A DNA stretch of 64,000 nt from Desulfobotulus mexicanus (lineage in GTDB: Bacteria; Desulfobacterota; Desulfobacteria; Desulfobacterales; ASO4-4): the NCBI RefSeq assembly GCF_006175995.1, contig NZ_VDMB01000002.1:226097-290096 (forward strand), read 5' to 3'. Below, piece after piece: positions 26,613 through 36,028 of the stretch (position 1 is the stretch's first letter; each line of letters opens with the position of its first letter). Under the pieces are notes generated by a model. That model made no database searches. It was not told where the DNA came from and saw only the letters and a program-made list of their open reading frames with translations. The position numbers and the translations under genes were made by a program.

Positions 26613-29017
26613 TTTTTTGCCTGTATGCCTTCATTTGCCATAAAAAAGAAAAGAATGGAAAGGAGCATATAGCCAAGTCCAAGAACTACCAGTCCCTGGG
26701 AAATGGATATTCCGGACATGAGTGCGCCCAGTGCCAGGGGACCAAGCATTTGTCCCAGTTTGTCTGCTGCCCGCTGAATGGCCATGGCTTTACCCATTCC
26801 GAACTCTTCGGTTGATTTGAGTTTTAAGGCAAAGGCTGTCTGGGCAGAACTGCCGATGCTGCTGGCCAGACCAAGAAGAAAGATGGCTATTACGATCACC
26901 AGAAAACCCTGATGAATATAGAGCAGGCTGAGCCCTAATCCTCCAAGGAGTCCTCCGGCAACAATGAAAGGTTTTTTGTTTTCTCTGCTGTCCACGATTT
27001 TACTTATTTGTGGGGCCAGATAAACAACTGAGAGACCATAGATCATAAGAACCCTGCCTATATCAGACTGACTCATGCCCAGCCCGTTCAGGTAAAGCGG
27101 TGTGGCAAAAAACAGAAGGCCCACCTGACAGATGGAAAAGGGGATAATGCAGAAAAAAATCAGGGCAAATACATTCCGGTCGGATATAAAACTAAGCAGG
27201 GAAGTGCCATTCACTGCAACTTCTTCCGAAGGAAGCGGAGTTGTCTGTCCTTTAAAGTTACGCATGAAAACCAGGAAGAATACGAGGGATGCCAGAGCAA
27301 CGAGCATTCCCACCAGAAAGACCGGAGGATAGCCCGTTCGTTCAGCCAGTATGGCACCCAGAGCAGTGCCGCAGATATGTCCGGAAAAAATTCCTGCTAC
27401 AAAATGGGAGCTGCCTCTGGCCCTTGTGGTGGGGCTGCAATTGGTAAAGAGAAAACTCTGCAGAGCCATCCAGGAAAGCCCGTAACCCAGTCCGCATACA
27501 CCCCTTGCCAGTATAAAAGTAAGGCCATTGTCGGCCATGGCACTGAAAAACAATCCAGTGGATGTCATCAGTATTCCGCAGACAAAAGGCGTACGCCAGT
27601 CCCGTCTGTCCGCCATGGCTCCCGCAAGAAGTGATGCCCCCAAAGCGCAGAGCATTTCAAGGGAAATGGGCAGGCCAAGGATTATATTTTTTGGTAATCC
27701 CGGAATTGGTGTGTACAGTTCAAGCATCTGCAAAGGCACGAAGGACACGGGCATGGCAAATGCCAGTAAAAAAAGAAAAGCAGCGAATCTTGCCAGCATC
27801 AGATTATCCAATATATCCTGGTCTGTATGGGGTTTGATGGGATTCCTTTTTTTTCTGCGGATGTGGGAGATCATAAAGTATATTTGTTCTACGATGAGCA
27901 GGGATGCAATAAGGGCGATGGTCAGGGAATCCAGAAGCAGTTTTCTGATAAGTTTTCCCATGGAAGATTTGTCCAGAACCGCCCGGATTTCTCCCAGAAC
28001 CGAGTTGTCGCTGGTTCTTATAAGGGGTACTGTAACCCACAGATCCTCCTGCAATTTGCCGTCCTTTTGTGGGGAAATATCCTGCAGGACATGTTTTGAA
28101 GCATAGGCCTGAATATTTCCGGCTTTGTCCAGAATTTTGAGGGAGTCAATTTCAGGGTTGGTTTCAATCACTTCCATGAGGTAGGCATCCATGCGACTGA
28201 TCCGGTCCAGAGAAATCCCGGATGCAAGGATACGCTCCATGGTAGATTTGAGGAGGTGGAGCTGGGCCTGAATCTTTTCTTTATTCAACTGAACGTGGTC
28301 TCTGTGGAATTGATATACGCTTATGCCTGCGAAAACAGCCTGGGTGAGAACAATCACTGTCAGGACTCTGAAAAATATGATTTTGTGCAGGTCCTTGCCG
28401 TTAAGTTCAGGAATCCTTGAAAGCAGGATGAAAAGAATGCCCCCTGCCAGAATAGCAATTATTGCGCCCAGTATCAGCCTTTTTCCCCAGAAATTTCGGA
28501 CTTCAGCTTTTATCTCATGCTTGTGGAATGAAAATACCAGACTGCCAGCCATGGAACCGGTAGTTGCTGCTGTTCCCGTCCATGTTTCTGCAGGTCCGTT
28601 GAGGGGTAAAATTATCAGATAAGCATCGCTGGTTTCCAGGATTTGCATGGATGGATCAGGGGAATCAATTCTTTTACCCTGTATTTTTGTTGAGGCAGGG
28701 TGGCTTTCGGGCAGGGGACTGATGCTGTAGATCTGATTATGGTGTACATCATAGATTTCTATGTTGGATAAGGTATGGTACATGGCCGCATAGTCAGCCA
28801 TTTCCTTTTCAATCCCGATAAGGTTGTCTAAAGATTTTCCAAAACGCAGGGCGGCTTCAATTTTTCTCTTAAAATCCTTTTGTGGCACTGCGTATCCGGC
28901 AAGTTCCGAGGAAACAAAGATCTTTTCAAAGGAGTTGGAGACCAAAACTACCATGAAAGACAGGGAGAAAAAAAGAATAATTATGGAAAGGATGATGATA
29001 CTCAGATTTTTTCTCAC
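26609..29017 (-). CDS. MFS transporter with N-terminal double periplasmic sensor-like region
   Basis: An 802-residue membrane protein starting with GTG overlapping the alr stop (GTGA). Residues about 7-29 are a membrane helix, 30-180 a periplasmic domain, 183-200 and 212-235 two more helices, 236-360 a second periplasmic domain, then a helix and a basic cytoplasmic stretch (RRKKRNPIKPH near 393). From about 405 to the end is a 12-helix major-facilitator carrier with the ADRRDWRTPF loop-2-3-type motif and TTRARGSS. No histidine kinase, HAMP-GGDEF or methyl-accepting part follows, so sensing and transport seem joined in one chain. It could export the product of its operon neighbours, with the periplasmic domains as receptors; this is inference. 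Confidence 0.8.
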   Translation of the reverse strand: MRKNLSIIILSIIILFFSLSFMVVLVSNSFEKIFVSSELAGYAVPQKDFKRKIEAALRFGKSLDNLIGIEKEMADYAAMYHTLSNIEIYDVHHNQIYSISPLPESHPASTKIQGKRIDSPDPSMQILETSDAYLIILPLNGPAETWTGTAATTGSMAGSLVFSFHKHEIKAEVRNFWGKRLILGAIIAILAGGILFILLSRIPELNGKDLHKIIFFRVLTVIVLTQAVFAGISVYQFHRDHVQLNKEKIQAQLHLLKSTMERILASGISLDRISRMDAYLMEVIETNPEIDSLKILDKAGNIQAYASKHVLQDISPQKDGKLQEDLWVTVPLIRTSDNSVLGEIRAVLDKSSMGKLIRKLLLDSLTIALIASLLIVEQIYFMISHIRRKKRNPIKPHTDQDILDNLMLARFAAFLFLLAFAMPVSFVPLQMLELYTPIPGLPKNIILGLPISLEMLCALGASLLAGAMADRRDWRTPFVCGILMTSTGLFFSAMADNGLTFILARGVCGLGYGLSWMALQSFLFTNCSPTTRARGSSHFVAGIFSGHICGTALGAILAERTGYPPVFLVGMLVALASLVFFLVFMRNFKGQTTPLPSEEVAVNGTSLLSFISDRNVFALIFFCIIPFSICQVGLLFFATPLYLNGLGMSQSDIGRVLMIYGLSVVYLAPQISKIVDSRENKKPFIVAGGLLGGLGLSLLYIHQGFLVIVIAIFLLGLASSIGSSAQTAFALKLKSTEEFGMGKAMAIQRAADKLGQMLGPLALGALMSGISISQGLVVLGLGYMLLSILFFFMANEGIQAKK

Positions 29018-30144
29018 AGGGCCGTTCCGTTATGATATGTTTTTTCAGCATTCTTAAGAAGTGGTAAAAGCACCTCCCAGATTCCTTTGTCCGCACTCCG
29101 GGCTGCCTGAAACAAATTGATGTCAGGACCTGCCAGGATGACTTCGCTGCCTGACACTGCTTCAGATACATCGCTGACATCCAGCATGCTTTGGGCCAGA
29201 GCAGGCCTGCCAATGAGGGGGCACTTTCTTCCATGTACCGCAGGGAGCAGTTTTCCGGGCAGCAGGCTGTGAAGACCCTGATCAAAACCGCAGTGAATGA
29301 CTGCTATCCGTCCGTCATTTTGCATCTGATGGGAGGCGTGGTAGCCGATGCAGGCGTGTTGAGGCACATCCCTGATCTGAATTATTCTGCTTGATATACG
29401 GGCTATGGGAGTCGGCTCTATTTCCCATTGGTGCATTCTTTCGGCATATCCGTAAAAGAGGGTGCCTATGCGAAGTGCATTCAGCCTGCCGCTTGAGACC
29501 CTGTCAGGAAAACCAAGCAGTCCTGTGGAGCTGCCCAGATGAACCATGTCCGGCATCAGGTTTGATTCTTCCAGCCTGTCAAGCAGGTCGTCAAAAATCC
29601 GGAACTGTTTTTCTGTAAATGCTTTGCTTCTGGCATCGTCTTGAAAGGAGCAGGCCAGATGGCTGTAGATGCCGTCCACTTTGATATGGGGAAGACGGTT
29701 TAGTATGGCCATGACCTCCTCAACCTTATCAGGGTTAAGGCCAAATCGTCCAAGGCCGGTATCAACCTTGATGTGGACCCGAAATTTCTGGGCAGTGTCT
29801 GGTTTATATGATGCAAGTTTCAGGGCAAAATCAGAGTCCGCCACCGTGAGGCTGAGATCGTATTCAAGGGCGTGGCTGAGGTTCGGGTAAAGGGGATCGT
29901 TCAGTGCCAGTACCGGGCAGTTTATGCCGGATTTTCTGAGGCTTATTCCCTCATCCAGTCCTGAAACAACCAGATAGTCAAGGCCTGCTTCGGCCATGGT
30001 TCCGGATATCTGAGACAGACCATGACCATAGGCGTTGCATTTGACAACACCCATTATTTTGATGTTATCGGGCACATGGCTTCGCACCAGAGTGATGTTT
30101 TTTTTTAAAGTTTCCAGATTTATCAGGGCAGCCAAAGGTGTCAT
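29014..30144 (-). CDS. alr: Alanine racemase-family PLP enzyme
   Basis: A 376-residue fold-type III PLP racemase. The PLP lysine is in VVKCNAYGHG (about residues 33-42), the second catalytic Tyr is in CIGYHASH (about 264-271), and HIKVDTGLGRFG is the family motif. It would interconvert L- and D-alanine (or another small amino acid). It heads a three-gene operon with 4-base overlaps to an MFS carrier and a GCS2-like ligase, a setting unlike the usual cell-wall alr, so it may be a pathway-specific racemase. No cell-wall gene is adjacent. Confidence 0.88.
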   Translation of the reverse strand: MTPLAALINLETLKKNITLVRSHVPDNIKIMGVVKCNAYGHGLSQISGTMAEAGLDYLVVSGLDEGISLRKSGINCPVLALNDPLYPNLSHALEYDLSLTVADSDFALKLASYKPDTAQKFRVHIKVDTGLGRFGLNPDKVEEVMAILNRLPHIKVDGIYSHLACSFQDDARSKAFTEKQFRIFDDLLDRLEESNLMPDMVHLGSSTGLLGFPDRVSSGRLNALRIGTLFYGYAERMHQWEIEPTPIARISSRIIQIRDVPQHACIGYHASHQMQNDGRIAVIHCGFDQGLHSLLPGKLLPAVHGRKCPLIGRPALAQSMLDVSDVSEAVSGSEVILAGPDINLFQAARSADKGIWEVLLPLLKNAEKTYHNGTAL

Positions 30145-30370
30145 AAATTTTCAGCCTCAGAGTACAGAAGGGGGGAAACTGAAGTGTCTGCTGAACAACT
30201 ACCCAAAAAACTAAATAATATTTTAAAACCGAGACAGGCAATGAACTTTGAAATCTCTATCAGCTTTAAAAGGGTTCATACAAGAAATAAATTTAAGATC
30301 AAATGCCATCATCCATAGACCATAAAAAATGTCAGGTTTCCTTGATGTATGTTAAGGTGTGATATTGGTA

Positions 30371-30501
30371 AGCGTTCAGCACATTTTATTATGTAATTCA
30401 GGCATTGTAATTTCAGTAGTTTCGTACCATTGCAAGGCACCGTGGCTATTTGTAAGTGACCTTGCAATTGTTTCGGATAGAGCTTCGTCCTGTACTCAAG
30501 A
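30371..30501. repeat. Repeat R1, copy C
   Basis: The clearest R1 copy: TCAGCACATTTTATTATG, GGCATTGTAATTTCAGTAG, TTTCGTACC, ATTGCAAGGCACCGTGGCTAT, TTGTAAGTGACC, TTGCAATTGTTTCGGATAG, AGCTTCGTCC. TTGCAAGG and CCTTGCAA face each other as a stem. The gap 30145-30612 holds this repeat and otherwise no gene; it should contain the alr promoter, not pinpointed. Confidence 0.85.
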
Positions 30502-30612
30502 TCCATTTACTCAGATTGATCCAGTTTGGACAGCCTGCGGCATGGTCTGGGCTTTTTTGCAGATGAAATGTACTGATTCCAAATGTATATATTGCTGATG
30601 GAGGACAGGTGA

Positions 30613-33594
30613 ATGAAACGGGTAATCAGGAATACTTTAATTGTTACGGCATCCTGCATCGTTTTGTGGTTTCCGGCGGTTTTTTTTGGGCTTTCCATGG
30701 CACTGACCCACATGGTGCCGGACCGGTTATCCCAGCTTCTGGGCCGGACCGTGAGCATTGAGCAGATCCGTGTGAATCCTTTTACCCTTTCTGTAACGGT
30801 GCGGGAATTTGAGATAAGGGAAAAAGACGGGAAAGATTCCTTTGTTTCCTTTGAACGTTTTTATGTCAATGCGGAAATCCTTTCTTTGATTCAACGGAGC
30901 CTGATTTTAAAGGCTGTGGAACTGGAAAAACCGGAAATTCATCTGGCTCGTTTTTCGGATATGACATTTAATTTCTCAGATATTATTGAGGGCATTCAAA
31001 GTGCTTCCCCTGCAGATGCAGAAGCTGAAAAAACAGATTCTGAAGAACCATTCAGCCCCTTTAACTTTACCGTGCAGGATATTCGGATTGTGGATGGAAG
31101 TATTGAATACAGAGATCTTCCTGCTGACAAAACGCATCGCCTTGATCCCATCAACTGGCATCTGCCCCTGATTTCCAATACAGAGCACCACAGGGACAGT
31201 TTTTCAGAGCCTGCCCTAAGCTTTGCTCTGGATGGGGCCCAGATCTCCGTTAATGTGTGGACAAAGCCCTTTAAAGACACCATGGAAACCCTTGTGGAAC
31301 TTGGAGTGTCCGGTCTGTCCCTTCCCATGTATGCGTCATATCTTCCAGAGGATCAGGTGAGATTTATGCTTGAAAAAGGCACTCTGGATCTTACGGGTCA
31401 AGTGTCCTTTCGTATGGAGGAAAACCCGGTAGTGGAGGTGCAGGGGGATCTGATTCTTTCGGATATACATGTTATGGATAAGGCAGGTGAAGATATTTTT
31501 ATGCTGCCCCGGCTGGAGTTGAGTCTTAACCCATCTCCAGTTCTCGAAAACCGTCTGCACATTGATACGCTTTTGATTCAGTCCCCCGGTCTTTTTGTTC
31601 AGCGCAGAGAAGATGGCAGCATCAGCCTGAATGATCTGATACCGGCTCCGGTTGATGCAGCTGATACATCCATTCCGGAAAAGATGGTTGCAGAAGATGA
31701 AAAAAATAAGGAAATCAGTGATGAAAGTGGCTTTTGGGTGGAGGTGGACACTTTTATTCTGGATGATGGCAGGCTGCAATTCAGGGATTTTTCAGTGCAG
31801 GCCGGAGGCAGAAAGCCCACCCAGTCTTCTGTGCTAACGGATATTTATCCCCTGCGCCTTACGGTATCTCCTTTTACCACGGTTCCTGATCATGCTTCTG
31901 TTTTTGATTTCAGTGCAGGTCTGAATGGGTCGGCCCAGCTTGTCATAAAAGGAGAGGTGCAGCTGACTCCCCTTTCCCTTACAAGCGATCTTGTTCTGTC
32001 GGACTTTGCCCTTATATGGCTGCAGCCTTATCTGCCTGAGAATATCCAGCTGGTGATCCGTGAGGGTCTGGCTTCTGCCGGAGCCCGTATTGCCTTTGCC
32101 TTGGAGGAAAACAGTGATTTTTCCCTTTCCCTTGAGTCTGATACGGCAATACTTGCCTTTAGCTCTGAGGATGCTCTGGAAGGTAATTCTTTTCTGGGCT
32201 GGGATGCTTTCACTGTTAAAGGTATACGGGTGGATATGCATCCATTGCGTGTGGATGTGGATGAAATTGCCTTCAAAGGTATGTATGCCAGTCTTGCAGT
32301 GCTGGAAGACGGTGGCATGAATCTTGATAATATTTTCATCAGGGAGGAACAGGATCATGAGGAAGAAGCTGCCGTAAAAAAAGAAAATTCCGATGAATCA
32401 GGCGATCCTGTTTTTATCCGCATCGGTGCTTTTGTAATGGATGATTCAGATTTCCGCTTTACAGACCGCAGTGTACTGCCCCATTACGATACCCGTCTGA
32501 ACCTTGGGAATCTCCGCATTACGGGCTTGACCTCCGAGGATTTCAGGGCTGCGGATGTTCATGCGAAGGGGGTGATTGACGGGTATGCTCCTTTAAAAAT
32601 TACCGGCTCCATGAATCCTTTGAGTGAAAATCTTTTTGTGAATCTGGATTTCAGTCTTGGCAATCTGGAGATGGTGCCCTTTTCTCCGTACACGGGAAAA
32701 TTTATAGGAAGGGCCATTGAAAAGGGTAAGTTAAATCTTGATGTAAAATATCATATAGAAAATCAAAATATTACAGCAGATAATCATCTCCTTTTAGATC
32801 AGTTTACCCTTGGCAGAAGGGTGCCAGGTCCCGATGCCATGAACCTGCCTGTGGGACTTGCCATCTCCCTTCTCAAGGACAGGCATGGCAAAATAGAAAT
32901 TGACCTGCCCGTCTCAGGAAGAACAGATGATCCGGAATTTGCCTGGGGAAAGCTTGTACTGAGAACCCTTCAGAATCTCATTGTGCGGGCGGCAGCTTCA
33001 CCGTTTTCTCTGGTGGCATCTCTGGTGGGCGGTGGCGAGGAAATGCAGTTCATTGAATTTGAACCCGGAACTGCGGATCTGGATGAGACAGCCCATGGCA
33101 AACTTCTGTCCATCCGGACTCTTCTTTATGAAAGACCGGGCCTGAGGATGGAGATTTTAGGATACGCAGATGAAAAAAATGATACCCGTGCCCTGGCGAA
33201 ACAGAATCTGGAGAGAAGAATCCGGATGCGTGCATCCGCAGATGGTGTGATTTCTGATGAAGGTGATATGAATGCTGAAACAAGACATGATTATCTGAAG
33301 ATACTTTATCAGGATGCCATGGCTGTCCGTTCGCAGGAAAGTACCTCATCCGGTGAAGAAGCTGGTATTGAGCTGTCCCTTGAAGAAATGGAAGAGGAAC
33401 TCATGAAAGATGTGAATATCCGGAACGCTGACCTTTACAGCCTCGCCATGGAAAGGGCTGCAGCCGTCAGGGCCTATGTACTTAAGGATGAAAAAATTGA
33501 AGCGCAGCGTGTATTTTTCAGGGAAGCTTCCCGTCCCCTGAAAACAGGCGATGATGCCGCAAGGGCCGGTCGGGTGGAGCTGGGGCTTCAATAG
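30613..33594 (+). CDS. DUF748/AsmA-like envelope protein with OmpA-like end
   Basis: A 993-residue protein anchored by one N-terminal membrane helix (about 8-33) and otherwise periplasmic. The body is a long AsmA/DUF748-type beta-rich repeat (motifs such as VNPFTLSVTVREFEI near 56 and LKITGSMNPLSENLFVNLDF near 660), a group related to bridge-like lipid-transport proteins between the membranes. The C-terminal 190 residues contain an OmpA-like pattern (FEPGTADLDETAHGKL, LGYADEKNDTRALAKQN) split by an insertion. GGAGGACAG precedes the ATG. Probably single-gene; role in outer-membrane lipid homeostasis is inferred from the family. Confidence 0.82.
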   Translation: MKRVIRNTLIVTASCIVLWFPAVFFGLSMALTHMVPDRLSQLLGRTVSIEQIRVNPFTLSVTVREFEIREKDGKDSFVSFERFYVNAEILSLIQRSLILKAVELEKPEIHLARFSDMTFNFSDIIEGIQSASPADAEAEKTDSEEPFSPFNFTVQDIRIVDGSIEYRDLPADKTHRLDPINWHLPLISNTEHHRDSFSEPALSFALDGAQISVNVWTKPFKDTMETLVELGVSGLSLPMYASYLPEDQVRFMLEKGTLDLTGQVSFRMEENPVVEVQGDLILSDIHVMDKAGEDIFMLPRLELSLNPSPVLENRLHIDTLLIQSPGLFVQRREDGSISLNDLIPAPVDAADTSIPEKMVAEDEKNKEISDESGFWVEVDTFILDDGRLQFRDFSVQAGGRKPTQSSVLTDIYPLRLTVSPFTTVPDHASVFDFSAGLNGSAQLVIKGEVQLTPLSLTSDLVLSDFALIWLQPYLPENIQLVIREGLASAGARIAFALEENSDFSLSLESDTAILAFSSEDALEGNSFLGWDAFTVKGIRVDMHPLRVDVDEIAFKGMYASLAVLEDGGMNLDNIFIREEQDHEEEAAVKKENSDESGDPVFIRIGAFVMDDSDFRFTDRSVLPHYDTRLNLGNLRITGLTSEDFRAADVHAKGVIDGYAPLKITGSMNPLSENLFVNLDFSLGNLEMVPFSPYTGKFIGRAIEKGKLNLDVKYHIENQNITADNHLLLDQFTLGRRVPGPDAMNLPVGLAISLLKDRHGKIEIDLPVSGRTDDPEFAWGKLVLRTLQNLIVRAAASPFSLVASLVGGGEEMQFIEFEPGTADLDETAHGKLLSIRTLLYERPGLRMEILGYADEKNDTRALAKQNLERRIRMRASADGVISDEGDMNAETRHDYLKILYQDAMAVRSQESTSSGEEAGIELSLEEMEEELMKDVNIRNADLYSLAMERAAAVRAYVLKDEKIEAQRVFFREASRPLKTGDDAARAGRVELGLQ

Positions 33595-33870
33595 GGCTTA
33601 ACAGAATCGTCATGCAGGTTTTCACTGGGTCTGACGTGTCAGCCCATCAATTATCATACGATGCACATGAAAGGCTGTCTGCGGATTACTGGATTTCATT
33701 GATGAAGACAGATCTCTTAGCAGTTCCTGAAAAAGAGAGGGGGGCGGAGAAGTCGGCATGATTTTATTCCAGTTTTGATTATTGAAAGCATAAAGAAAAA
33801 GTACATTCAAATCCTGAACCGTGTTAATTGCATGTTTTTAAGGCATATGAATGAAAGGAGAATCAATAAT

Positions 33871-34629
33871 ATGATTCAATCATTTGAGGCGAAAAGTATT
33901 GGAAAAAGACCTGAACAGCAGGATAGCACGGGCAGTCTGGAACTGGGCAACGGTTTTTATCTTTATGTGCTGGCCGATGGTATGGGTGGAGAAAGGGGAG
34001 GGCTTATTGCCAGTCGCACGGTTTGTAAGGAGTTTATGGCGTTTTTTGAAAACAATCCGGATATGGATGACCCTGCAAAGCTTCTGGAACAGGCTATGGT
34101 TGCAGCAAATGCGGCACTGCGTGAAAAGAGGGAGCAAGACTATGATCTCATGGGGATGGGAACGACCCTTATTGGTGTTTTAATGAATGGGCTGAGCCGG
34201 GTTTTTCATTTTGTCAGTGTGGGTGACAGTCCTTTATACCAGCTTTCTTCAGGTGGTCTTAAAAGGATCAATGCCAACCATGCCTATATTGAAGAACTGA
34301 AAAAAATGGTTGCGGATGGGCGCATGCATCCGGAAGAGCTTAAAACCGATCCGGCACGCAATGACATCACCAGCGCCCTGATGGGGGGCAATATCGAAGA
34401 GGTGGATTTCGGCACTGGCATACTTGAGTCCGGGGACCGGCTGCTGCTGGCCAGTGATGGCATACAGACCTTAAGTGACGGGCCTCATGGAGAGATCGCA
34501 GCAATCTTAAAGGAGGAAGGAAGCGATTTTGAATCTGCCGTGCTTGCTCTGTTGGATGCAGTGGCGGATAAGGAAGAACCTTATCAGGATAATACTGCGT
34601 TGATTTTCGTTGGATATGGGAATGAATAG
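33871..34629 (+). CDS. PP2C-type protein phosphatase
   Basis: A 252-residue soluble Ser/Thr phosphatase of the PPM family. Metal-binding signatures are present: QQDS (Asp18), ADGMGGERGG (Asp36), ASDGIQT and a terminal YQDNTALI. The start at 33871 is chosen from the protein family; AAGGAG lies 11 bases upstream, and the open frame runs back to 33775. No kinase gene is adjacent, so its substrates are unknown. It could relate to a type VI or stress pathway elsewhere. Confidence 0.88.
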   Translation: MIQSFEAKSIGKRPEQQDSTGSLELGNGFYLYVLADGMGGERGGLIASRTVCKEFMAFFENNPDMDDPAKLLEQAMVAANAALREKREQDYDLMGMGTTLIGVLMNGLSRVFHFVSVGDSPLYQLSSGGLKRINANHAYIEELKKMVADGRMHPEELKTDPARNDITSALMGGNIEEVDFGTGILESGDRLLLASDGIQTLSDGPHGEIAAILKEEGSDFESAVLALLDAVADKEEPYQDNTALIFVGYGNE

Positions 34630-34818
34630 TCTTTCTACATTCTTTTTGAGGGTTGAAAAAAACGATATGCCGCTACGTAGAACCCATAGTACTGCATCTA
34701 TAAATTTCCGACAGGTTTCTTTTTTTTCTATGTAGATTGTTTTTTTATTTTTAATAAAAGACAAAATGTTATGCCAATTTTCATTTGTTATACTTTCAAA
34801 GCTTACAAATGAAAATAA

Positions 34819-35346
34819 TTAATCAAGCATTATTTGATCTTTTTTGAACGTTTGAAATTTCAAATTAAGTAAAGTATCCAATTCTTTTTTATGTTTGCTA
34901 TTGGTCTTTGAAATGCATGTCGAAATTGCGTTTTTAAAGTCATCAAAGTTTTCATAGTACCTTGAATAAAGACACGTTTTCTTTACGAACTTCCATAATC
35001 TTTCAATAATATTCAGATTTGGAGAATATGACGGAAGATAAAGCAATTCGATATCGAGCTTGGCTGCAAGTTCTTTGACAATAAGGCATTTTTGATACGG
35101 TGCATTATCCAATACAATAGTAATTGGTGTTTTCAATTTTTTTTGTGAAATTTTCAGTAAAAGATCACAAACACTATTAGCATTGATGTAAGTATCATTC
35201 GTGATTGTAATTACTTCATGACTGATCGCATCCAACGCTCCCAACACATTGTAACGTTTTCTTCCGGCAGGAGCTCTGATGAATTGTCTTACGAAGCACC
35301 AAATATATCCTAAGTATGGACTCAGGATGAAATGGGCTGCATCCAT
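34819..35346 (-). CDS. IS630 transposase, catalytic part (OrfB)
   Basis: The DDE catalytic half: FMDAAHF at the front (first Asp), VLDNAPYQK (second Asp) and YSPNLNIIERLW (Glu). The frame is open further upstream to the A-run at 35398-35406, so the real product is most likely an OrfA-OrfB fusion made by a -1 frameshift, with LHPLIEEAKAGNRTLY joining the two parts. The internal ATG at 35346 would leave out those residues and has no ribosome site. Confidence 0.88.
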   Translation of the reverse strand: MDAAHFILSPYLGYIWCFVRQFIRAPAGRKRYNVLGALDAISHEVITITNDTYINANSVCDLLLKISQKKLKTPITIVLDNAPYQKCLIVKELAAKLDIELLYLPSYSPNLNIIERLWKFVKKTCLYSRYYENFDDFKNAISTCISKTNSKHKKELDTLLNLKFQTFKKDQIMLD

Positions 35347-35384
35347 GAAATATAGCGTGCGATTTCCTGCTTTTGCTTCTTCTA

Positions 35385-35861
35385 TTAGAGGATGTAATTT
35401 TTTTTTAGGAATACGCCTTGAACCTCTGGATCAGCTTTAGCAGGTATCATTCCGGTTTTTAGTCTTTTCATTCCAAGTTTCTTTAGAAATAGTCTTACCT
35501 GGGTCGGGCTCCTTCTAATACCGGTAATATCTTCTATGACCTTTATTGCCTCAGGAATACTTCTTGGTGGATTGCTTTTAAAATGGTCCTCAATTGTGAC
35601 TTTGTGCGCCATTAAGTCGCTTTCCGGTTGATAGAAATTGATTTCTTTCAACTTTTCTATGCCGTCTTCTTTGTAATCATTTAAATATCTCCAAAGAGTC
35701 GTTGAGGATATTCCGATGACTTTAGCAATCACATTGTGCGGTAAATTTTGACTTTTCAGTAATAAGGCTTCCATCTTCATTTGCACTCTGGGGTGTGGAT
35801 GATTAAACCTCTCGTACTGAAGTTGTTTTATTTCTTCGTTTGTGAATTCAATATGGATCAT
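35385..35861 (-). CDS. IS630 transposase, DNA-binding part (OrfA)
   Basis: A 158-residue frame with a helix-turn-helix (VIAKVIGISSTTLWRYLNDY near 45-64) and a second winged-helix-like region (SPTQVRLFLKKLGMKR), typical of the N-terminal part of IS630 transposases. It ends in a run of lysines encoded by nine A, where a -1 shift enters the OrfB frame. GGAGGC is placed before the ATG. Confidence 0.88.
   Translation of the reverse strand: MIHIEFTNEEIKQLQYERFNHPHPRVQMKMEALLLKSQNLPHNVIAKVIGISSTTLWRYLNDYKEDGIEKLKEINFYQPESDLMAHKVTIEDHFKSNPPRSIPEAIKVIEDITGIRRSPTQVRLFLKKLGMKRLKTGMIPAKADPEVQGVFLKKNYIL
35398..35406 (-). other. Programmed -1 frameshift site
   Basis: Nine consecutive A on the minus strand (CTAAAAAAAAATTA). 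OrfA reads CTA AAA AAA AAT; slipping back one base reads AAA TTA CAT and continues into OrfB without a stop. Transcript slippage on the same run is the alternative mechanism. Confidence 0.7.
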
Positions 35862-36028
35862 AATGCCTCCAAGTTTCGAAGTAAAATGATCTTTTTTATA
35901 TACACCTGATTTTACTATGAATATAGTCGTTTTTTAAAATATTGAAATTAAAACATATTCTTTCCATCTGTGGCCGTTGACAGTATAAATTTGCATTTCC
36001 CAACACCATCCTCCTGGTTATCAATAAA

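Larger units (their letters stand above)
34791..35985 (-). mobile_element. IS630-family insertion sequence
   Basis: A 1195-bp element between TA dinucleotides (34789-34790 and 35986-35987), as expected for IS630/Tc1-mariner insertion at TA. The left end TACTTTCAAAGCTTACAAATG and the inverted right end TACTGTCAACGGCCACAGATG match at about 23 of 31 positions counting the TA. It carries two overlapping transposase frames on the minus strand joined by a poly-A slip site. It is AT-rich compared with flanking core genes. No obvious inactivating change, so it may be active. Confidence 0.85.

Noticed and set aside
33622..33810. Possible 62-codon minus-strand gene between the DUF748 and PP2C genes
   Set aside because: No convincing ribosome site, no recognised family; cannot be separated from chance in a 276-base gap.
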